64,000 bases of DNA, taken from NCBI GenBank assembly GCA_965200765.1, contig OZ241380.1, positions 868,001 through 932,000 on the forward strand. The letters are read 5' to 3'. This DNA comes from G965200765 sp965200765 (GTDB lineage Bacteria > Pseudomonadota > Gammaproteobacteria > Arenicellales > JAJDZL01). This document shows positions 1 to 10,112 of this stretch, piece by piece (position 1 is the stretch's first letter; every line of letters begins with the position of its first letter). A program made the translations under genes and the position numbers. The notes beneath the pieces are model-generated. The model saw only the letters and a list, made by a program, of their open reading frames with translations. It did not search any database and was not told where the DNA came from.

Positions 1-258
1 GCATAATCGGGTTCGCTTGACTTTCCATTCGCCGACTGTTCCTGACTCTTCGTTTCAGGTGGTGATGCAGGCATGGTACCGGATGAGGGAGTTTCGGTAC
101 TTACTTGCTGTGCCTCTTCAATGACCAATTTTAATCCTTCCGTGGTGCCATGAATTCTGCGTTGAACTCAATCATATCTGCCAATCGAAACTTGAATCGC
201 TTCAAGTCTTTCACTTGTAGGTAAGTAATATAGTAAATTTTGATTGTCAAATTCAATA
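1..258 (-). pseudogene. Unrecognised partial reading frame with one internal stop
   Basis: On the minus strand a protein-like frame runs from about position 258 off the left edge of the window. It reads PFIEFDNQNLLYYLPTSERL and onward, meets a TGA at 168-170, then continues into RRIHGTTEGLKLVIEEAQQ and a Pro/Ser/Glu-rich stretch. No ATG is evident at the upstream end. The composition looks coding, but I recognise no family. It could be the 5' end of a decayed gene or chance. Confidence 0.22.
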
Positions 259-361
259 AATGGATCGACTTTGGGTTATTTTACTGAATCAATGTTGTGA
301 AAACAAAATTTTTGGAATTTCAAGTGAAAAATTTTTGCGCAATTATGCTTGGTTGAAAAAT

Positions 362-1195
362 TCACTGGTTTTCGACAGGTTGTGCAACAGGAGTATCAGC
401 AGAATTTCCCCATTCGGACCAAGATCCGGCATAGCCACGAACTCTGGGGAAGCCAAGCGATTTCAGCATGGCGTAGCTGTGCGACGAACGATGATGTGAT
501 TGACAATATGTAATAATCTCCTTGTCTGGTGTCAGTCCTTGCCGGTCCAGCATTTCGAGCAATTCTTCCTTTGGCTTGAAACGGCAGTTTCGGGACAAGT
601 CGATTGTGTCTGTCCAATTGACGTTGCGCGCCCCGGGAATGTGGCCACCGCGTAAGGCTCGTACATCCATGCCTTCATATTCAAGCGGCGTGCGTGCATC
701 TAGCAGACCGATGTCACTATTGTCAAGATTGGAAAGGATATAGTGCTTGTCGGCTTGCGACTTGCCGTTCAAATGAACTTGGTAACTGGATGATTCCACC
801 GCTTTGGGCGGTGAATCTTCGATTGGGTGTCCTTCGGCTTTCCATGCGGTGAAGCCACCGTTCAGGAGAGAGGTAGCAGGATGGTCGATTACATCCAGTG
901 TCCACACCAGCCGCGAAGCATTGCCATTGCCCTGAGCGTCGTACGCGACGACATGCTTGTCGAGGACAAGGCCAATGGAGGATAGCAACACTTCGAGGTT
1001 TTCCGCGGGAGGCAACGTGCCGCTTGTCGGGATACAGCCTGAGACAAGGTCAAGGTAGTCCACATGAACCGCATTCGGGATTCGCTCCGCTCGGTAAGAA
1101 TCCCAGTCGCCCACGTCCACGACCAACAGATCGGGATGACCCAGAACCCCTTCAAGTTGTTCTGCTTCTATCAGAAACGGCAAATCCAGTGCCAT
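362..1195 (-). CDS. Rhodanese-type sulfurtransferase (thiosulfate sulfurtransferase-like)
   Basis: This is a two-domain rhodanese of 277 residues. It should transfer sulfane sulfur from a donor such as thiosulfate to a thiophilic acceptor through a persulfide on the catalytic cysteine. The C-terminal domain holds the active-site loop CQSHHRS preceded by IITY. The N-terminal domain keeps the rhodanese fold (LLVVDVGDW, HIPNAVHVDY-type motifs) without a catalytic cysteine. The CxxxxRS loop resembles thiosulfate sulfurtransferases more than mercaptopyruvate sulfurtransferases (CGSGVT), which are represented by a second gene at 34.7 kb. I chose the ATG at 1195 (MALDLPFL) because the frame upstream of it, to 1231, is not family-like. 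It stands alone on the minus strand and diverges from relA. Confidence 0.85.
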   Translation of the reverse strand: MALDLPFLIEAEQLEGVLGHPDLLVVDVGDWDSYRAERIPNAVHVDYLDLVSGCIPTSGTLPPAENLEVLLSSIGLVLDKHVVAYDAQGNGNASRLVWTLDVIDHPATSLLNGGFTAWKAEGHPIEDSPPKAVESSSYQVHLNGKSQADKHYILSNLDNSDIGLLDARTPLEYEGMDVRALRGGHIPGARNVNWTDTIDLSRNCRFKPKEELLEMLDRQGLTPDKEIITYCQSHHRSSHSYAMLKSLGFPRVRGYAGSWSEWGNSADTPVAQPVENQ

Positions 1196-1901
1196 CGTTT
1201 GCTTGCCTCCAAATTTATCAATAGTTTGCAAATATTAGAAAATTTTTCCAATAGTGATTGAAAATGATACCAAAATTGGAAAATATATGTAAATATACAC
1301 CTATTTTTCGATTTGTCAACTTTTTTGTTCAGGATGTTTGTTACTGACGCAGCGAACTGCAAGTGCAAACCAATCGTTATGGAAAAGGTGTTTGAGAAAG
1401 ACCTTTTGGAGATTGTTGACGGGAATGTTTGAACGACATCAAAACTTTTCACAGTCTTTGTCAAAAACATTGTCAGTAAGTTGTATACAACTTGATTGAC
1501 ACTGATAGTTTTCAAGATGGTAAGTACTTTACCAAAAGCAAAAATTTTGTAATGTTTTGTCTTGAGCCGAACTTGCAGACCAAGTGAAAGCGATCGAATC
1601 TTTCAGATCATAATATTGACTCTATGCCTACTGCATTCTGGTGGTGTGGTTGTTTGAGCGGTTGCAATCTGATTCAGCACTTCGTTTGGGTGGCCTTCGA
1701 TCACTTCAAGAGGAGGGGACGAATCAAAAGCACGGGCACTGCAGTGGCTTTGAAGTTGAATTTGAAAATCAAGTAAAGTATTGATTTTTAACGGTTTTTG
1801 GTCATCGATTGGCGGATTTGCACAAAAAATTCTGCAAGAAAATTGCCTGTCACAGACTCGCCGAACCAATATACTGAACCAAGCTAAAGGAATATCATTT
1901 C
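1196..1901. other. Long A+T-rich intergenic region upstream of relA
   Basis: No convincing gene is seen on either strand. Reading frames here are A+T-driven and match nothing I know. It contains a perfect 16-bp palindrome at 1478-1493, listed separately, and presumably the divergent promoters of the rhodanese and relA. Confidence 0.5.
1478..1493. promoter_or_regulatory. Perfect 16-bp palindrome, candidate operator
   Basis: AAGTTGTATACAACTT is a perfect inverted repeat with no spacer, lying in the 700-bp gap between the divergent rhodanese and relA. Its size fits a dimeric repressor site. No regulator is identified. Confidence 0.3.
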
Positions 1902-4046
1902 ATGAACGCCTACATCGAAAACGTCAAGTCAATTGCAACTGAACCTGATCCGGATTCAGTGGTTCACGACACCTGCAAGCGATTTGGCACGATTGCGAAT
2001 CCGCTTGAAGTTCATCATCAGAAAGCACGCGAAACAGTCGAGTTGCTGGGTTCGCTAGATGCCGATGCTGATATGCTGAATGTTGCAGTTTTGCGACAAT
2101 CAGAAAATCGAACTGCAATTGACAGTGAACGTGTTGAAAAAGTATTTGGCAGTTCGGCAAAAACATTGTTTGAAGGTGCCGGCAAGCTGGATCAGATCTC
2201 ACCAACAACGATTGATGGAACGCCGCGCAAGCCCAATTTCTGGAGAAGTGTCAGTGTCAACCGAATGATTGTTGCCATGGTGGATGACCCCCGTGTTGTG
2301 ATTGTCCGCTTGGCTGAGCAATTGATTTTGTTGCGCGCGGCCAGAGAGTTTGATGAAGACGAAAAACGGGCAATTGCCGAACACACTATGGCGCTATTCG
2401 CACCGCTGGCGAACCGGCTGGGAGTTTGGCGGTTGAAATGGCAACTGGAAGATTTGTCGTTGAAGTACCTGGACCGGCCGACGTTCGACAAGTTGGCTCG
2501 ACTGTTACTGGAACGGCGCGTTGAACGCGAGCAATATATCAATGGCTTTGTGCAACAGCTTCGGGTGTTGATGGACAAATCCAATATTCAGGCAACAGTC
2601 AACGGCCGCGCCAAGCATATCTTCGGTATCTGGAGAAAACTGAATCAAAAGGGTGTAGGCTTCGAAAAAATTTTCGATGTCCGCGCAGTCAGAATTCTGA
2701 TTGATGACATTTCGACTTGCTACGAAGCCTTGGGTGCAGTACACGCCAAATGGCAACGTATTTCGGAAGAATTTGACGACTACATTGCGGTACCCAAGGC
2801 GAACGGCTACCAGTCCATTCATACCGCGGTTATTGGTCCGCAAGACAAGGTGGTTGAAGTGCAAATTCGAACCTGGGAGATGCATCACGAGGCCGAGATT
2901 GGTCTTTCAGCTCACTGGTAGTACAAGGAGAATCGAAAGTCAGGTTCGCTCCAGGATGACAAGGTGCGCTGGTTGCGACAATTGCTGGAATGGCGTGATG
3001 AGCTGTTTCGCCAGTCCACTTCCGAGAAGTCGCAACAGGAGTATGCACAAGAGGAAAGTATCTATGTATTCACGCCGGCGGGCAATGTTGTTGAGTTGCC
3101 GAAGCTGGCGACACCGATTGACTTTGCATACTTTATTCACACCGAGGTCGGGCATCGTTGCCGCGGTGCAAAAGTCAACGACCGAATTGTGCCGCTGACC
3201 TATCAGCTTCAAACCGGGGACTGGGTAGAAATACGCACGGTCAAAAGCGGCGGGCCCAGTCGCGACTGGCTGAATTTGCAACGTGGATTCATCGTAACCT
3301 CAAGAGCGAGAACCCGCATTGCGCGCTGGTTCAAACTGGAAGAATATGGTCGCTACCAGGCGGCCGGGAAGGCGGCACTGGAAAAGGAGATTACGCGCCG
3401 GGGTATTGTACAAGTCAATTTTGACAAGCTGGCGAGTGAAAATGGCTATCGTCGCCCGTTGGATCTCTATGCCGCCATCGGTATGAAGGAACTGAAAGTT
3501 TCGCATGCTTTGGAATGTTTGGAAAAGAAACTTGAAACGGATGAAGCATTTGAAGATTTTTCGGAGACAGCGCGGCGACCGGAGCCTGCTTCTGTCGCTT
3601 CGGTCTCTATTCTTGGGTCAGGCAGTATGCTGACCAATCTTGCAAGTTGTTGCGGGCCATTGCCGGGAGACGACGTGGTTGGATATGTTACGGTTGCACG
3701 CGGCATCACGGTACACAAAAGAACCTGCGGAAATTTGACCCGAATGCTTGAAAAGCATCCGGACCGACGACTTGATGTGGATTGGGGTGGGACTGACAAG
3801 CAGGCTTGGCCGACTGAAATAGAGATTACTGCAGAAGGTCGGTCGAATTTGCTTCAGGAAATCACTACAGTTGTTGCCGATTCCGGCAGTCCTTTGTTGT
3901 CTGTCAATTCCACGACACTTAGGAAATCTCAGGTTGGCAAAATATTGATTACCGTGGAAGTTCATTCTGGCAAGGAGTTGAGCAGTATCATTGCAAGCCT
4001 ACGCAAGATTGAGAACATATACCGGGTTCGCAGGCTCGCCCACTAG
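1902..4046 (+). pseudogene. relA: relA, (p)ppGpp synthetase, interrupted by an in-frame TAG
   Basis: The full reading frame covers 714 codons, close to the usual RelA length of about 740, but codon 340 (2919-2921) is TAG. The frame before and after it is the same, so it is a point nonsense change and not an indel. Family alignments have Lys in this AHW-x-YKE motif, and AAG to TAG is one substitution. Domains in order: a degenerate HD region (residues about 30-170, lacking the catalytic HD pair), the synthetase domain (about 220-340, with EFDDY near 290 and NGYQSIHT), TGS (about 385-445) and a C-terminal ACT domain. The EFDD acidic motif and the dead HD point to RelA rather than SpoT. The start ATG at 1902 follows AAAGGAAT. 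As written, the gene would give a 339-residue product ending at the edge of the synthetase domain and lacking the ribosome-sensing half. Truncated RelA proteins of this kind can be unregulated synthetases, so activity is not excluded. Confidence 0.85.
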
Positions 4047-4825
4047 ACTGACAGACTTGGTTTCTCTGCAAGCGGAAATTCAAATGCGCGGCGCGAAATG
4101 ATTGTTTTTGAAGAAGGCGAGAATGTGCGTTCTTCAAAGAAAACTGTACCCGTGTTGCTGATCAACACGACAGTCGAACACCGCGTTCCGTAATCTCCAA
4201 GTCGAACAAATATCGGCAGGCGACTTCCCGAGCGAGAATCTTGACTACCTGCATCGAACTCGGAGTTCTGATTTGAGTTGGAAAGCAAATCAAAAAGGGC
4301 TTCTTGATGAAATGTACTGCGGTGTTTGATAATTTTCCGGAGCTGACTTTTGGCATCGTTGAGCTTCGGCCAAGGTGTATCGAGCAGGTGATTGCTGAGG
4401 CCGTGAATACCGCTGGAAATTTTGGTATGGAGATTCGCGCGGTTTGTATGATAGTGAATTTGCGTGGCAGTGCCATACAATGCGCCGTAGCCGTTGTACA
4501 ACGGGTGCTCCTGATCAAGTAATGCAGAATATTCTTCGGCAGATTGGGTGCCTTGGAGAAATCGGATAACGATTCGTCCGCGACTAGCTTCAGACACTGC
4601 AGTCGAAGACGGGTCGAAGTAATTTGTTACTGCGGCGATTCGTCCGTATCGGTTGATTCCCAGCCAAGTGCCGCCTGCCTGTTGGTCGCGGCCGCCGAGC
4701 AGGTTCGGACAATTCGACCAGAATTGAGCCGGGATTGCCGGACGGGAATAGTACTCGTCGCGATTCGCGATTAAAATAAAAGGGAACTGCTCGTGTTGCC
4801 GGAGCGCAAAAACTACAATACACAT
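4043..4825 (-). CDS. NRDE (TANGO2-like) family protein
   Basis: This is a 260-residue protein with the defining ANRDEYYSRP motif near the N terminus. Starting at the ATG at 4825 gives MCIVVFAL, placing Cys at position 2. That is the conserved position in the family, which has an N-terminal-nucleophile-like fold, so I prefer it to the longer frame beginning at 4885. GGRDQQAGGTWLGIN is a second family signature. Biochemical function is uncertain; homologues are linked to acyl-CoA or heme handling. Its stop codon overlaps that of relA on the opposite strand (4043-4046), so the two genes converge with no terminator space. Confidence 0.8.
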   Translation of the reverse strand: MCIVVFALRQHEQFPFILIANRDEYYSRPAIPAQFWSNCPNLLGGRDQQAGGTWLGINRYGRIAAVTNYFDPSSTAVSEASRGRIVIRFLQGTQSAEEYSALLDQEHPLYNGYGALYGTATQIHYHTNRANLHTKISSGIHGLSNHLLDTPWPKLNDAKSQLRKIIKHRSTFHQEALFDLLSNSNQNSEFDAGSQDSRSGSRLPIFVRLGDYGTRCSTVVLISNTGTVFFEERTFSPSSKTIISRRAFEFPLAEKPSLSV

Positions 4826-4931
4826 GTTCAACAGAAGTTGGTTTGCCAACAACTTTGTTGGATTCGTCTGCAATAATACCAGCAAGCATCAGTTTTTCAG
4901 CACATTCAATTGTGCAGGTTGATTTTCACCC

Positions 4932-5579
4932 ATGACAAGAAGCAGTCATCGAAAGAAAAAATCTGCTAGCTGGCACCAGACACAGAACCGGGATGGATTT
5001 GTGCGCGAGGCCAATCGCCTCGGTCTGCGGTCACGTTCCTACTTCAAGCTGGAAGAATTGAATCAAAAATTCGGAGTTGTGAAACAGGGAATGTCAGTAT
5101 TGGACCTGGGTGCCGCTCCTGGTGGCTGGTCGCAATACGCCAGTCGGGTTGTTGGCAAAAATGGACAGATTTTCGCAGTTGACCTGCTGGACATGAAGCC
5201 GTTGCCCAATGTTCAATTCCTGCAACTTGATATTACCACTGAAAATGCGACGGATCAAATACAGTCGGTGTTGAGAAATTCTTCGGTTGATGTTGTCATA
5301 TCTGACATGGCTCCCAACATTACCGGCATCGCCAGCACAGATGCCTTGAATTTCGAAAATCTGCAGAAACCGATGTTCAAAATTTGCACCAGCGTACTAC
5401 GGAAGGGTGGCAATCTGGTTTTCAAAGCATTCAAAAATGCGGAGTCGGTTGAGCTGAAGCAAAAATGCCTGCTACAGTTTGAACAATGCGAGTTTTTCAA
5501 GCCAAAGGCATCTCGTGCGAGGAGCAGCGAGTTCTACGTAATTGCAAAAAAATTGAAAAATCCTGAACAAATCTTGTAA
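4932..5579 (+). CDS. rlmE: 23S rRNA (uridine-2'-O-)-methyltransferase RlmE (FtsJ)
   Basis: RlmE methylates the ribose of U2552 in the 23S rRNA A loop during 50S maturation, using S-adenosylmethionine. The 215-residue length is typical. Family features visible: RSRSYFKL with catalytic Lys39, the SAM motif DLGAAPGGWSQ, VISDMAPN with the catalytic Asp, GGNLVFKAF with the second Lys, and SSEFYVIAKK with the final Glu of the K-D-K-E tetrad. The order rlmE-ftsH is the conserved proteobacterial arrangement, and co-transcription with ftsH is likely. Confidence 0.95.
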   Translation: MTRSSHRKKKSASWHQTQNRDGFVREANRLGLRSRSYFKLEELNQKFGVVKQGMSVLDLGAAPGGWSQYASRVVGKNGQIFAVDLLDMKPLPNVQFLQLDITTENATDQIQSVLRNSSVDVVISDMAPNITGIASTDALNFENLQKPMFKICTSVLRKGGNLVFKAFKNAESVELKQKCLLQFEQCEFFKPKASRARSSEFYVIAKKLKNPEQIL

Positions 5580-5714
5580 ACTAACGATTCGACCCCACAA
5601 TCACTATATATTTACTTTGTATTGCGTTGCAATTCGGAATGAACAATTTGCTTTGTGTTTTCATGCGAACAGCAAGTGAAAACAGAAGGCACTTGAACCT
5701 ATAAGGGTGGCAAG

Positions 5715-7625
5715 TTGAGCAATTTAACGAAAAATCTTATTTTATGGCTAGTGATCGCCATGATTTTAATGGCGATCTTCAAGAATTTCTCCCCGGGAGG
5801 TGGCACCGAGCAACAGGAAGTCGAATACTCGACATTTCTGCTTGATGTCAAGCAAGGTCGCGTCAAGTCAGTGGTGATTGACGGTCGAACGATCAACGGC
5901 GAATCCACAACCGGCAGCAAATTTGTGACCTACTCGCCAGATGATCCCAAACTGGTTGACGATTTGGTAACCGCCGGCGTGACCATAGTTGCACAGAAGG
6001 AAGAGTCACCGTCCTTGCTGATGCAGTTGTTCATCAGCTGGTTTCCGTTATTGTTGCTAATTGGTGTCTGGATTTTCTTCATGCGGCAAATGCAAGGCGG
6101 GAGCGGTCGAGGCGCACTGAGTTTTGGTAAAAGCCGGGCGCGGTTGCTGACCGAAGACAAGAACAGAATCACATTTGAAGATGTCGCCGGCGTGGAAGAA
6201 GCCAAAGAGGAAGTCGGAGAGCTGGTAGAGTTCTTGAGTGCACCGGCAAAGTTTACGAACCTTGGCGGACGAATTCCGCGCGGTGTATTGATGACCGGTA
6301 GTCCGGGCACAGGCAAAACGCTGTTGGCGAAAGCAATTGCCGGCGAGGCAAAAGTGCCGTTCTTCTCGATTTCCGGTTCGGATTTCGTTGAAATGTTTGT
6401 CGGTGTGGGTGCTTCGCGGGTTCGCGACATGTTTGAACAGGCCAAGAAAAATGCGCCTTGCATCATTTTCATTGACGAGATTGATGCAGTGGGGCGACAA
6501 CGTGGTGCAGGACTGGGCGGCGGCCATGATGAACGCGAACAAACGCTCAATCAGCTACTGGTTGAAATGGACGGCTTTGAAGGTAGCGAAGGAGTCATCG
6601 TTATCGCCGCTACCAACCGGCCCGATGTTTTGGATCCAGCCTTGTTGCGACCTGGGCGTTTTGACCGGCAGGTACATGTCCCGTTGCCAGATATTCGCGG
6701 TCGGGAACAGATTCTCAGGGTTCACATGAAGAAGGTGCCGATTGATGCCGATGTTAAAGCCGATATTATTGCGCGCGGCACACCGGGATTTTCCGGAGCC
6801 GATTTGGCAAATCTCGTGAATGAAGCCGCATTGTTCGCGGCGCGGTCCGGAATCAGCACAGTCAAGATGGAGCAATTCGAGCTGGCCAAAGACAAAGTGC
6901 TGATGGGAGTTGAACGCAGATCAATTGTCATGCCCGAAGAAGAGCGCATGAATACTGCATATCACGAATCCGGACATACAGTTGTTGCCAAGAGTCTTGA
7001 ACATACGGATCCGGTGCACAAAGTGACAATCATCCCGCGCGGGCGGGCACTTGGCGTGACCATGCAATTGCCAGAGGAAGATCGGTACAGCCACAACCGG
7101 GAGTATTTGCTGGCAAGAATCGCGGTACTCATGGGTGGACGAATCGCCGAGGAAGTATTTATGGACCAAATGACAACCGGTGCATCGAACGACTTCGAAC
7201 AGGCTACAGACCTTGCGCAAAAGATGGTATCTCGCTGGGGTATGAGCGATAGTCTTGGTACGAGAGTATACGGCGACAATCAGTCAGAGGTTTTTCTGGG
7301 TCGCGATGTGACAACTCATCGAAACCTGAGTCCGGCAGTTGCCGAGCAGGTCGACACGGAGATTACCAGAATCATTGACGAACAGTATGCTCGTGCTCGC
7401 GAAATCATTGAAGATAATCGCGACAAAATCGAAATGATGGCAAAGGCGCTGATTGAATGGGAGACGCTTGAGTCGGATCAAATTGACGATATCATGGCGG
7501 GCCGACCCCCACGACCAAGAACATCGCAATTCGATGATAAATCGTCGGGTAAATCGGATGATGATGCAGATTCCGAACCGGTCGTAGATCCGCAGGTGGA
7601 TCAGCCAGCCGGCGGTCAGGCCTGA
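5715..7625 (+). CDS. ftsH: ATP-dependent zinc metalloprotease FtsH
   Basis: FtsH is an inner-membrane AAA+ protease that degrades misfolded membrane proteins and regulators such as sigma-32. It has 636 residues: a first membrane helix (about 7-25), a periplasmic segment, a second helix (about 103-122), then the AAA module with Walker A GSPGTGKT near 195-202, Walker B IIFIDEIDA, the second-region-of-homology arginines (RPGRFDRQV) and the M41 peptidase site HESGH near 417-421. The start is TTG at 5715 behind AAGGGTGG. It gives the family N terminus KNLILWLVIA, and no ATG fits better. The acidic Asp/Pro-rich tail is normal. Confidence 0.97.
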   Translation: MSNLTKNLILWLVIAMILMAIFKNFSPGGGTEQQEVEYSTFLLDVKQGRVKSVVIDGRTINGESTTGSKFVTYSPDDPKLVDDLVTAGVTIVAQKEESPSLLMQLFISWFPLLLLIGVWIFFMRQMQGGSGRGALSFGKSRARLLTEDKNRITFEDVAGVEEAKEEVGELVEFLSAPAKFTNLGGRIPRGVLMTGSPGTGKTLLAKAIAGEAKVPFFSISGSDFVEMFVGVGASRVRDMFEQAKKNAPCIIFIDEIDAVGRQRGAGLGGGHDEREQTLNQLLVEMDGFEGSEGVIVIAATNRPDVLDPALLRPGRFDRQVHVPLPDIRGREQILRVHMKKVPIDADVKADIIARGTPGFSGADLANLVNEAALFAARSGISTVKMEQFELAKDKVLMGVERRSIVMPEEERMNTAYHESGHTVVAKSLEHTDPVHKVTIIPRGRALGVTMQLPEEDRYSHNREYLLARIAVLMGGRIAEEVFMDQMTTGASNDFEQATDLAQKMVSRWGMSDSLGTRVYGDNQSEVFLGRDVTTHRNLSPAVAEQVDTEITRIIDEQYARAREIIEDNRDKIEMMAKALIEWETLESDQIDDIMAGRPPRPRTSQFDDKSSGKSDDDADSEPVVDPQVDQPAGGQA

Positions 7626-7648
7626 GTATCGATTCGTTTGCATCATCG

Positions 7649-9019
7649 GTGATACCCAAGTTTTTTGGTACGGACGGCATCCGGGGCGAGTTCGGCCGCG
7701 AGCCAATCACGCCGCAAACTGTCCTGAAGCTAGGTTGGGCCATCGGCACGGTTTTGCGACAGCAAGACTTGTCGGGCGAAGTGCTTATCGGCAAAGATAC
7801 TCGAATTTCCGGATATCTGCTTGAATCGGCATTGACGTGCGGACTTTCCTCTGCCGGGGTGAGTGTTTCCTTACTTGGACCTCTTCCAACTCCGGTGGTG
7901 TCCTATCTCACAAAAAGTACCGATGCCATCGCTGGCATTGTCATCAGTGCGTCGCATAATCCGTACTACGACAATGGTATCAAGCTGTTTTCCCGAAACG
8001 GTTCAAAACTTCCCGCAAAAATGGAAAGCGACATCGAGACGATGATGGTGAAGCAACTGGAAGTGGTTGCTGCAAAAAATCTGGGTAAAGTGAACCGGTT
8101 TCCCGAACCTGCGACATTGTACACCGACTACTGTGACGCTCTGTCTCACTCGAGACTGGATAACCGGCACATTGTACTGGATTGCGCGAACGGAGCATGT
8201 TATCGGGTAGCACCAGAAATATTGAGAAAAAGGGGTGCAAAATTGACAGTGATTGGCGATAGTCCGGATGGTTTCAACATCAACCGGAATTGTGGTTCAA
8301 CAAATCCTGAAGCCGTTCAGGCCAAAACAGTAGCTTGCAAGGCAGATGTCGGAATTGCACTGGACGGTGACGGAGACCGGGTAATACTGGTCGACGAGAA
8401 AGGCAACTTGGTCAATGGCGACCAGATTCTGTTCATTCTGGCCATGGCGAAAAAGCGCGCAGGAAAGCTTCGCGGTGGTGTAGTGGGTACGCATTTGACC
8501 AACATTGGACTGGAGAAAACCCTGGAAAAGGAAAATATTCCATTTGTTCGGGTCAAGGTGGGCGACCGATATATTTCCGAATATCTTGAGCAGAAAAACT
8601 GGAATCTGGGTGGAGAAGGATCCGGACATATTTTGAACGCAGCGGATGGCGTTTCGGGAGACGGACTGATTTCGGCCCTGGACGTCTTGGAAGAAATGAT
8701 GGTGAGCGGCAAACCGCTGTCTTCGCTGGCTGGTGGTGTCGAGTTGGTCCCACAAGTTACGAGAAATGTTCGACTGGCGAGTCACACCACACCATTTACC
8801 TCCTTTGATTTGAAACAATTTCCAAAAACGAATGTAGCGAAATGCAATGCCGAAAAGCAACTTGGAAAGGGTGGACGCATTTTACTACGGCCTTCCGGTA
8901 CAGAACCAGTGGTAAGAATTTTGGTAGAAGGGGACAACACGGATGAAATCAATGCCATTGCCGACAAAGTGGAAAAAGTGGTCCACGATGAAATCGGTTG
9001 CGTCGCGGTTGAATCGTAA
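7649..9019 (+). CDS. glmM: Phosphoglucosamine mutase GlmM
   Basis: GlmM converts glucosamine-6-phosphate to glucosamine-1-phosphate for UDP-GlcNAc, and so feeds peptidoglycan and LPS synthesis. The 456-residue protein starts KFFGTDGIRG, carries the phosphoserine loop ISASHNP with Ser102 (same number as in E. coli), the metal loop DGDGDR, and the phosphate-binding RPSGTEP near the C terminus. The start is GTG at 7649, 23 bp after the ftsH stop. In many gammaproteobacteria folP lies between ftsH and glmM; here it is absent. Confidence 0.96.
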   Translation: MIPKFFGTDGIRGEFGREPITPQTVLKLGWAIGTVLRQQDLSGEVLIGKDTRISGYLLESALTCGLSSAGVSVSLLGPLPTPVVSYLTKSTDAIAGIVISASHNPYYDNGIKLFSRNGSKLPAKMESDIETMMVKQLEVVAAKNLGKVNRFPEPATLYTDYCDALSHSRLDNRHIVLDCANGACYRVAPEILRKRGAKLTVIGDSPDGFNINRNCGSTNPEAVQAKTVACKADVGIALDGDGDRVILVDEKGNLVNGDQILFILAMAKKRAGKLRGGVVGTHLTNIGLEKTLEKENIPFVRVKVGDRYISEYLEQKNWNLGGEGSGHILNAADGVSGDGLISALDVLEEMMVSGKPLSSLAGGVELVPQVTRNVRLASHTTPFTSFDLKQFPKTNVAKCNAEKQLGKGGRILLRPSGTEPVVRILVEGDNTDEINAIADKVEKVVHDEIGCVAVES

Positions 9020-9032
9020 GTGTTGCTTCGGG

Positions 9033-10112
9033 TCAAAAGACTACAACATTTTTCAGTCCGATTCCATTACGCGTCGCATTGATCGCTTCATTGATTGAAT
9101 CCAGCGTCCAGGTGTTGCTGACCAATTCATCCAGAAGCAGATTTCCTGACAGATAAAGCTTTACCAACTCGGAAATATCTGAATCCAAAGTAGCGCTACC
9201 CATTTTGCATCCCAGTATTGATTGATTTGCATCAATCAAATCAATCGCTTCGAACTGGGTCTGTACACCCACCGCTGGCATTCCGACTAGCACAGCTTTG
9301 CCGCCTCGTCGCAACAACTTAACGCTTTGCTCGATTGCAGAACGACTGCCTGCAGTAACGATGACGTAGTCTGCTCCGCGTCCTGCTGTTTGTCTGGAAA
9401 TCTTCTCAACAAGATCATCAGTTGTCGAATTTGCAATATGGGTTGCACCAAACACTTGTGCAGATGCCAGTCGGTCAGGATTTATATCCACTGCTGTAAT
9501 GGACATTGCCCCGGCATCTTTTGCAGCCTGAATGCTGTTTAGTCCAACACCACCGGCACCGACAACAACGACATGAGCACCGTTTTCCATTTTGGCAGTA
9601 TTCTTGACTGCGCCCCAGCCTGTAATGACACCGCAGGCCAGAAGCGAGGCATTTCTTGCACTGATTTGATACGGAACTTCAACGACTTGTGACTGATGTA
9701 CGATTGCATATTCAGCGAAACAGGCACTGCCCAAGCCGCGGTGAATTGAAGGAGTAGCAGATGACTTCAAACGTCCCGGTTCATCGGTTGAGAATTTGCT
9801 TTCGCAGAGGTTGAATTGTCCGTTGGTACAGAAAAAACAATGTCCGCACGACCGAAGCAAAGAGACAATGACTGAATCGTTGACTTTCACCCGCGTAACG
9901 TTTTCACCGCAAGCTACAACTTTGCCTGCACCTTCATGGCCATAAATTGCTGGCAACTGTCCACCCCAGGCACCGTCAATGAACAGAATATCGCTATGAC
10001 AGATTGCACACGCCGACAACTTGACTTTCACTTCGTCGCGGCGAGGTGCATCTATGGATATATCTTCAACAACCAGTGGTTTGCCAAACTCATTACAAAC
10101 TGCGGCTTTCAT
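9033..10112 (-). CDS. Zinc-dependent alcohol dehydrogenase (MDR superfamily)
   Basis: This is a 359-residue medium-chain dehydrogenase. Catalytic-zinc ligands are in CAICHSD and GHEGAGKV. The structural zinc is held by CGHCFFCTNGQFNLC. The Rossmann loop is VVGAGGVGLNSIQ. These features resemble class III-type or S-nitrosothiol-reducing enzymes and aryl/allyl alcohol dehydrogenases, and the substrate cannot be read from sequence. The ATG overlaps the stop of the ppx/gppA gene by 4 bp (10109-10112), so the two are translationally coupled in the operon sixA - ppx - adh. It converges on glmM with a 13-bp gap. Confidence 0.88.
   Translation of the reverse strand: MKAAVCNEFGKPLVVEDISIDAPRRDEVKVKLSACAICHSDILFIDGAWGGQLPAIYGHEGAGKVVACGENVTRVKVNDSVIVSLLRSCGHCFFCTNGQFNLCESKFSTDEPGRLKSSATPSIHRGLGSACFAEYAIVHQSQVVEVPYQISARNASLLACGVITGWGAVKNTAKMENGAHVVVVGAGGVGLNSIQAAKDAGAMSITAVDINPDRLASAQVFGATHIANSTTDDLVEKISRQTAGRGADYVIVTAGSRSAIEQSVKLLRRGGKAVLVGMPAVGVQTQFEAIDLIDANQSILGCKMGSATLDSDISELVKLYLSGNLLLDELVSNTWTLDSINEAINATRNGIGLKNVVVF

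Noticed and set aside
1603..1869. 88-codon minus-strand frame upstream of relA
   Set aside because: No family resemblance, no ribosome-binding site, and it overlaps the region expected to hold the relA promoter.
2919..2921. TAG as a reassigned sense codon in this organism
   Set aside because: TAG is used as the normal stop of several intact genes here, including the giant autotransporter, panB and livF, so general reassignment is excluded.
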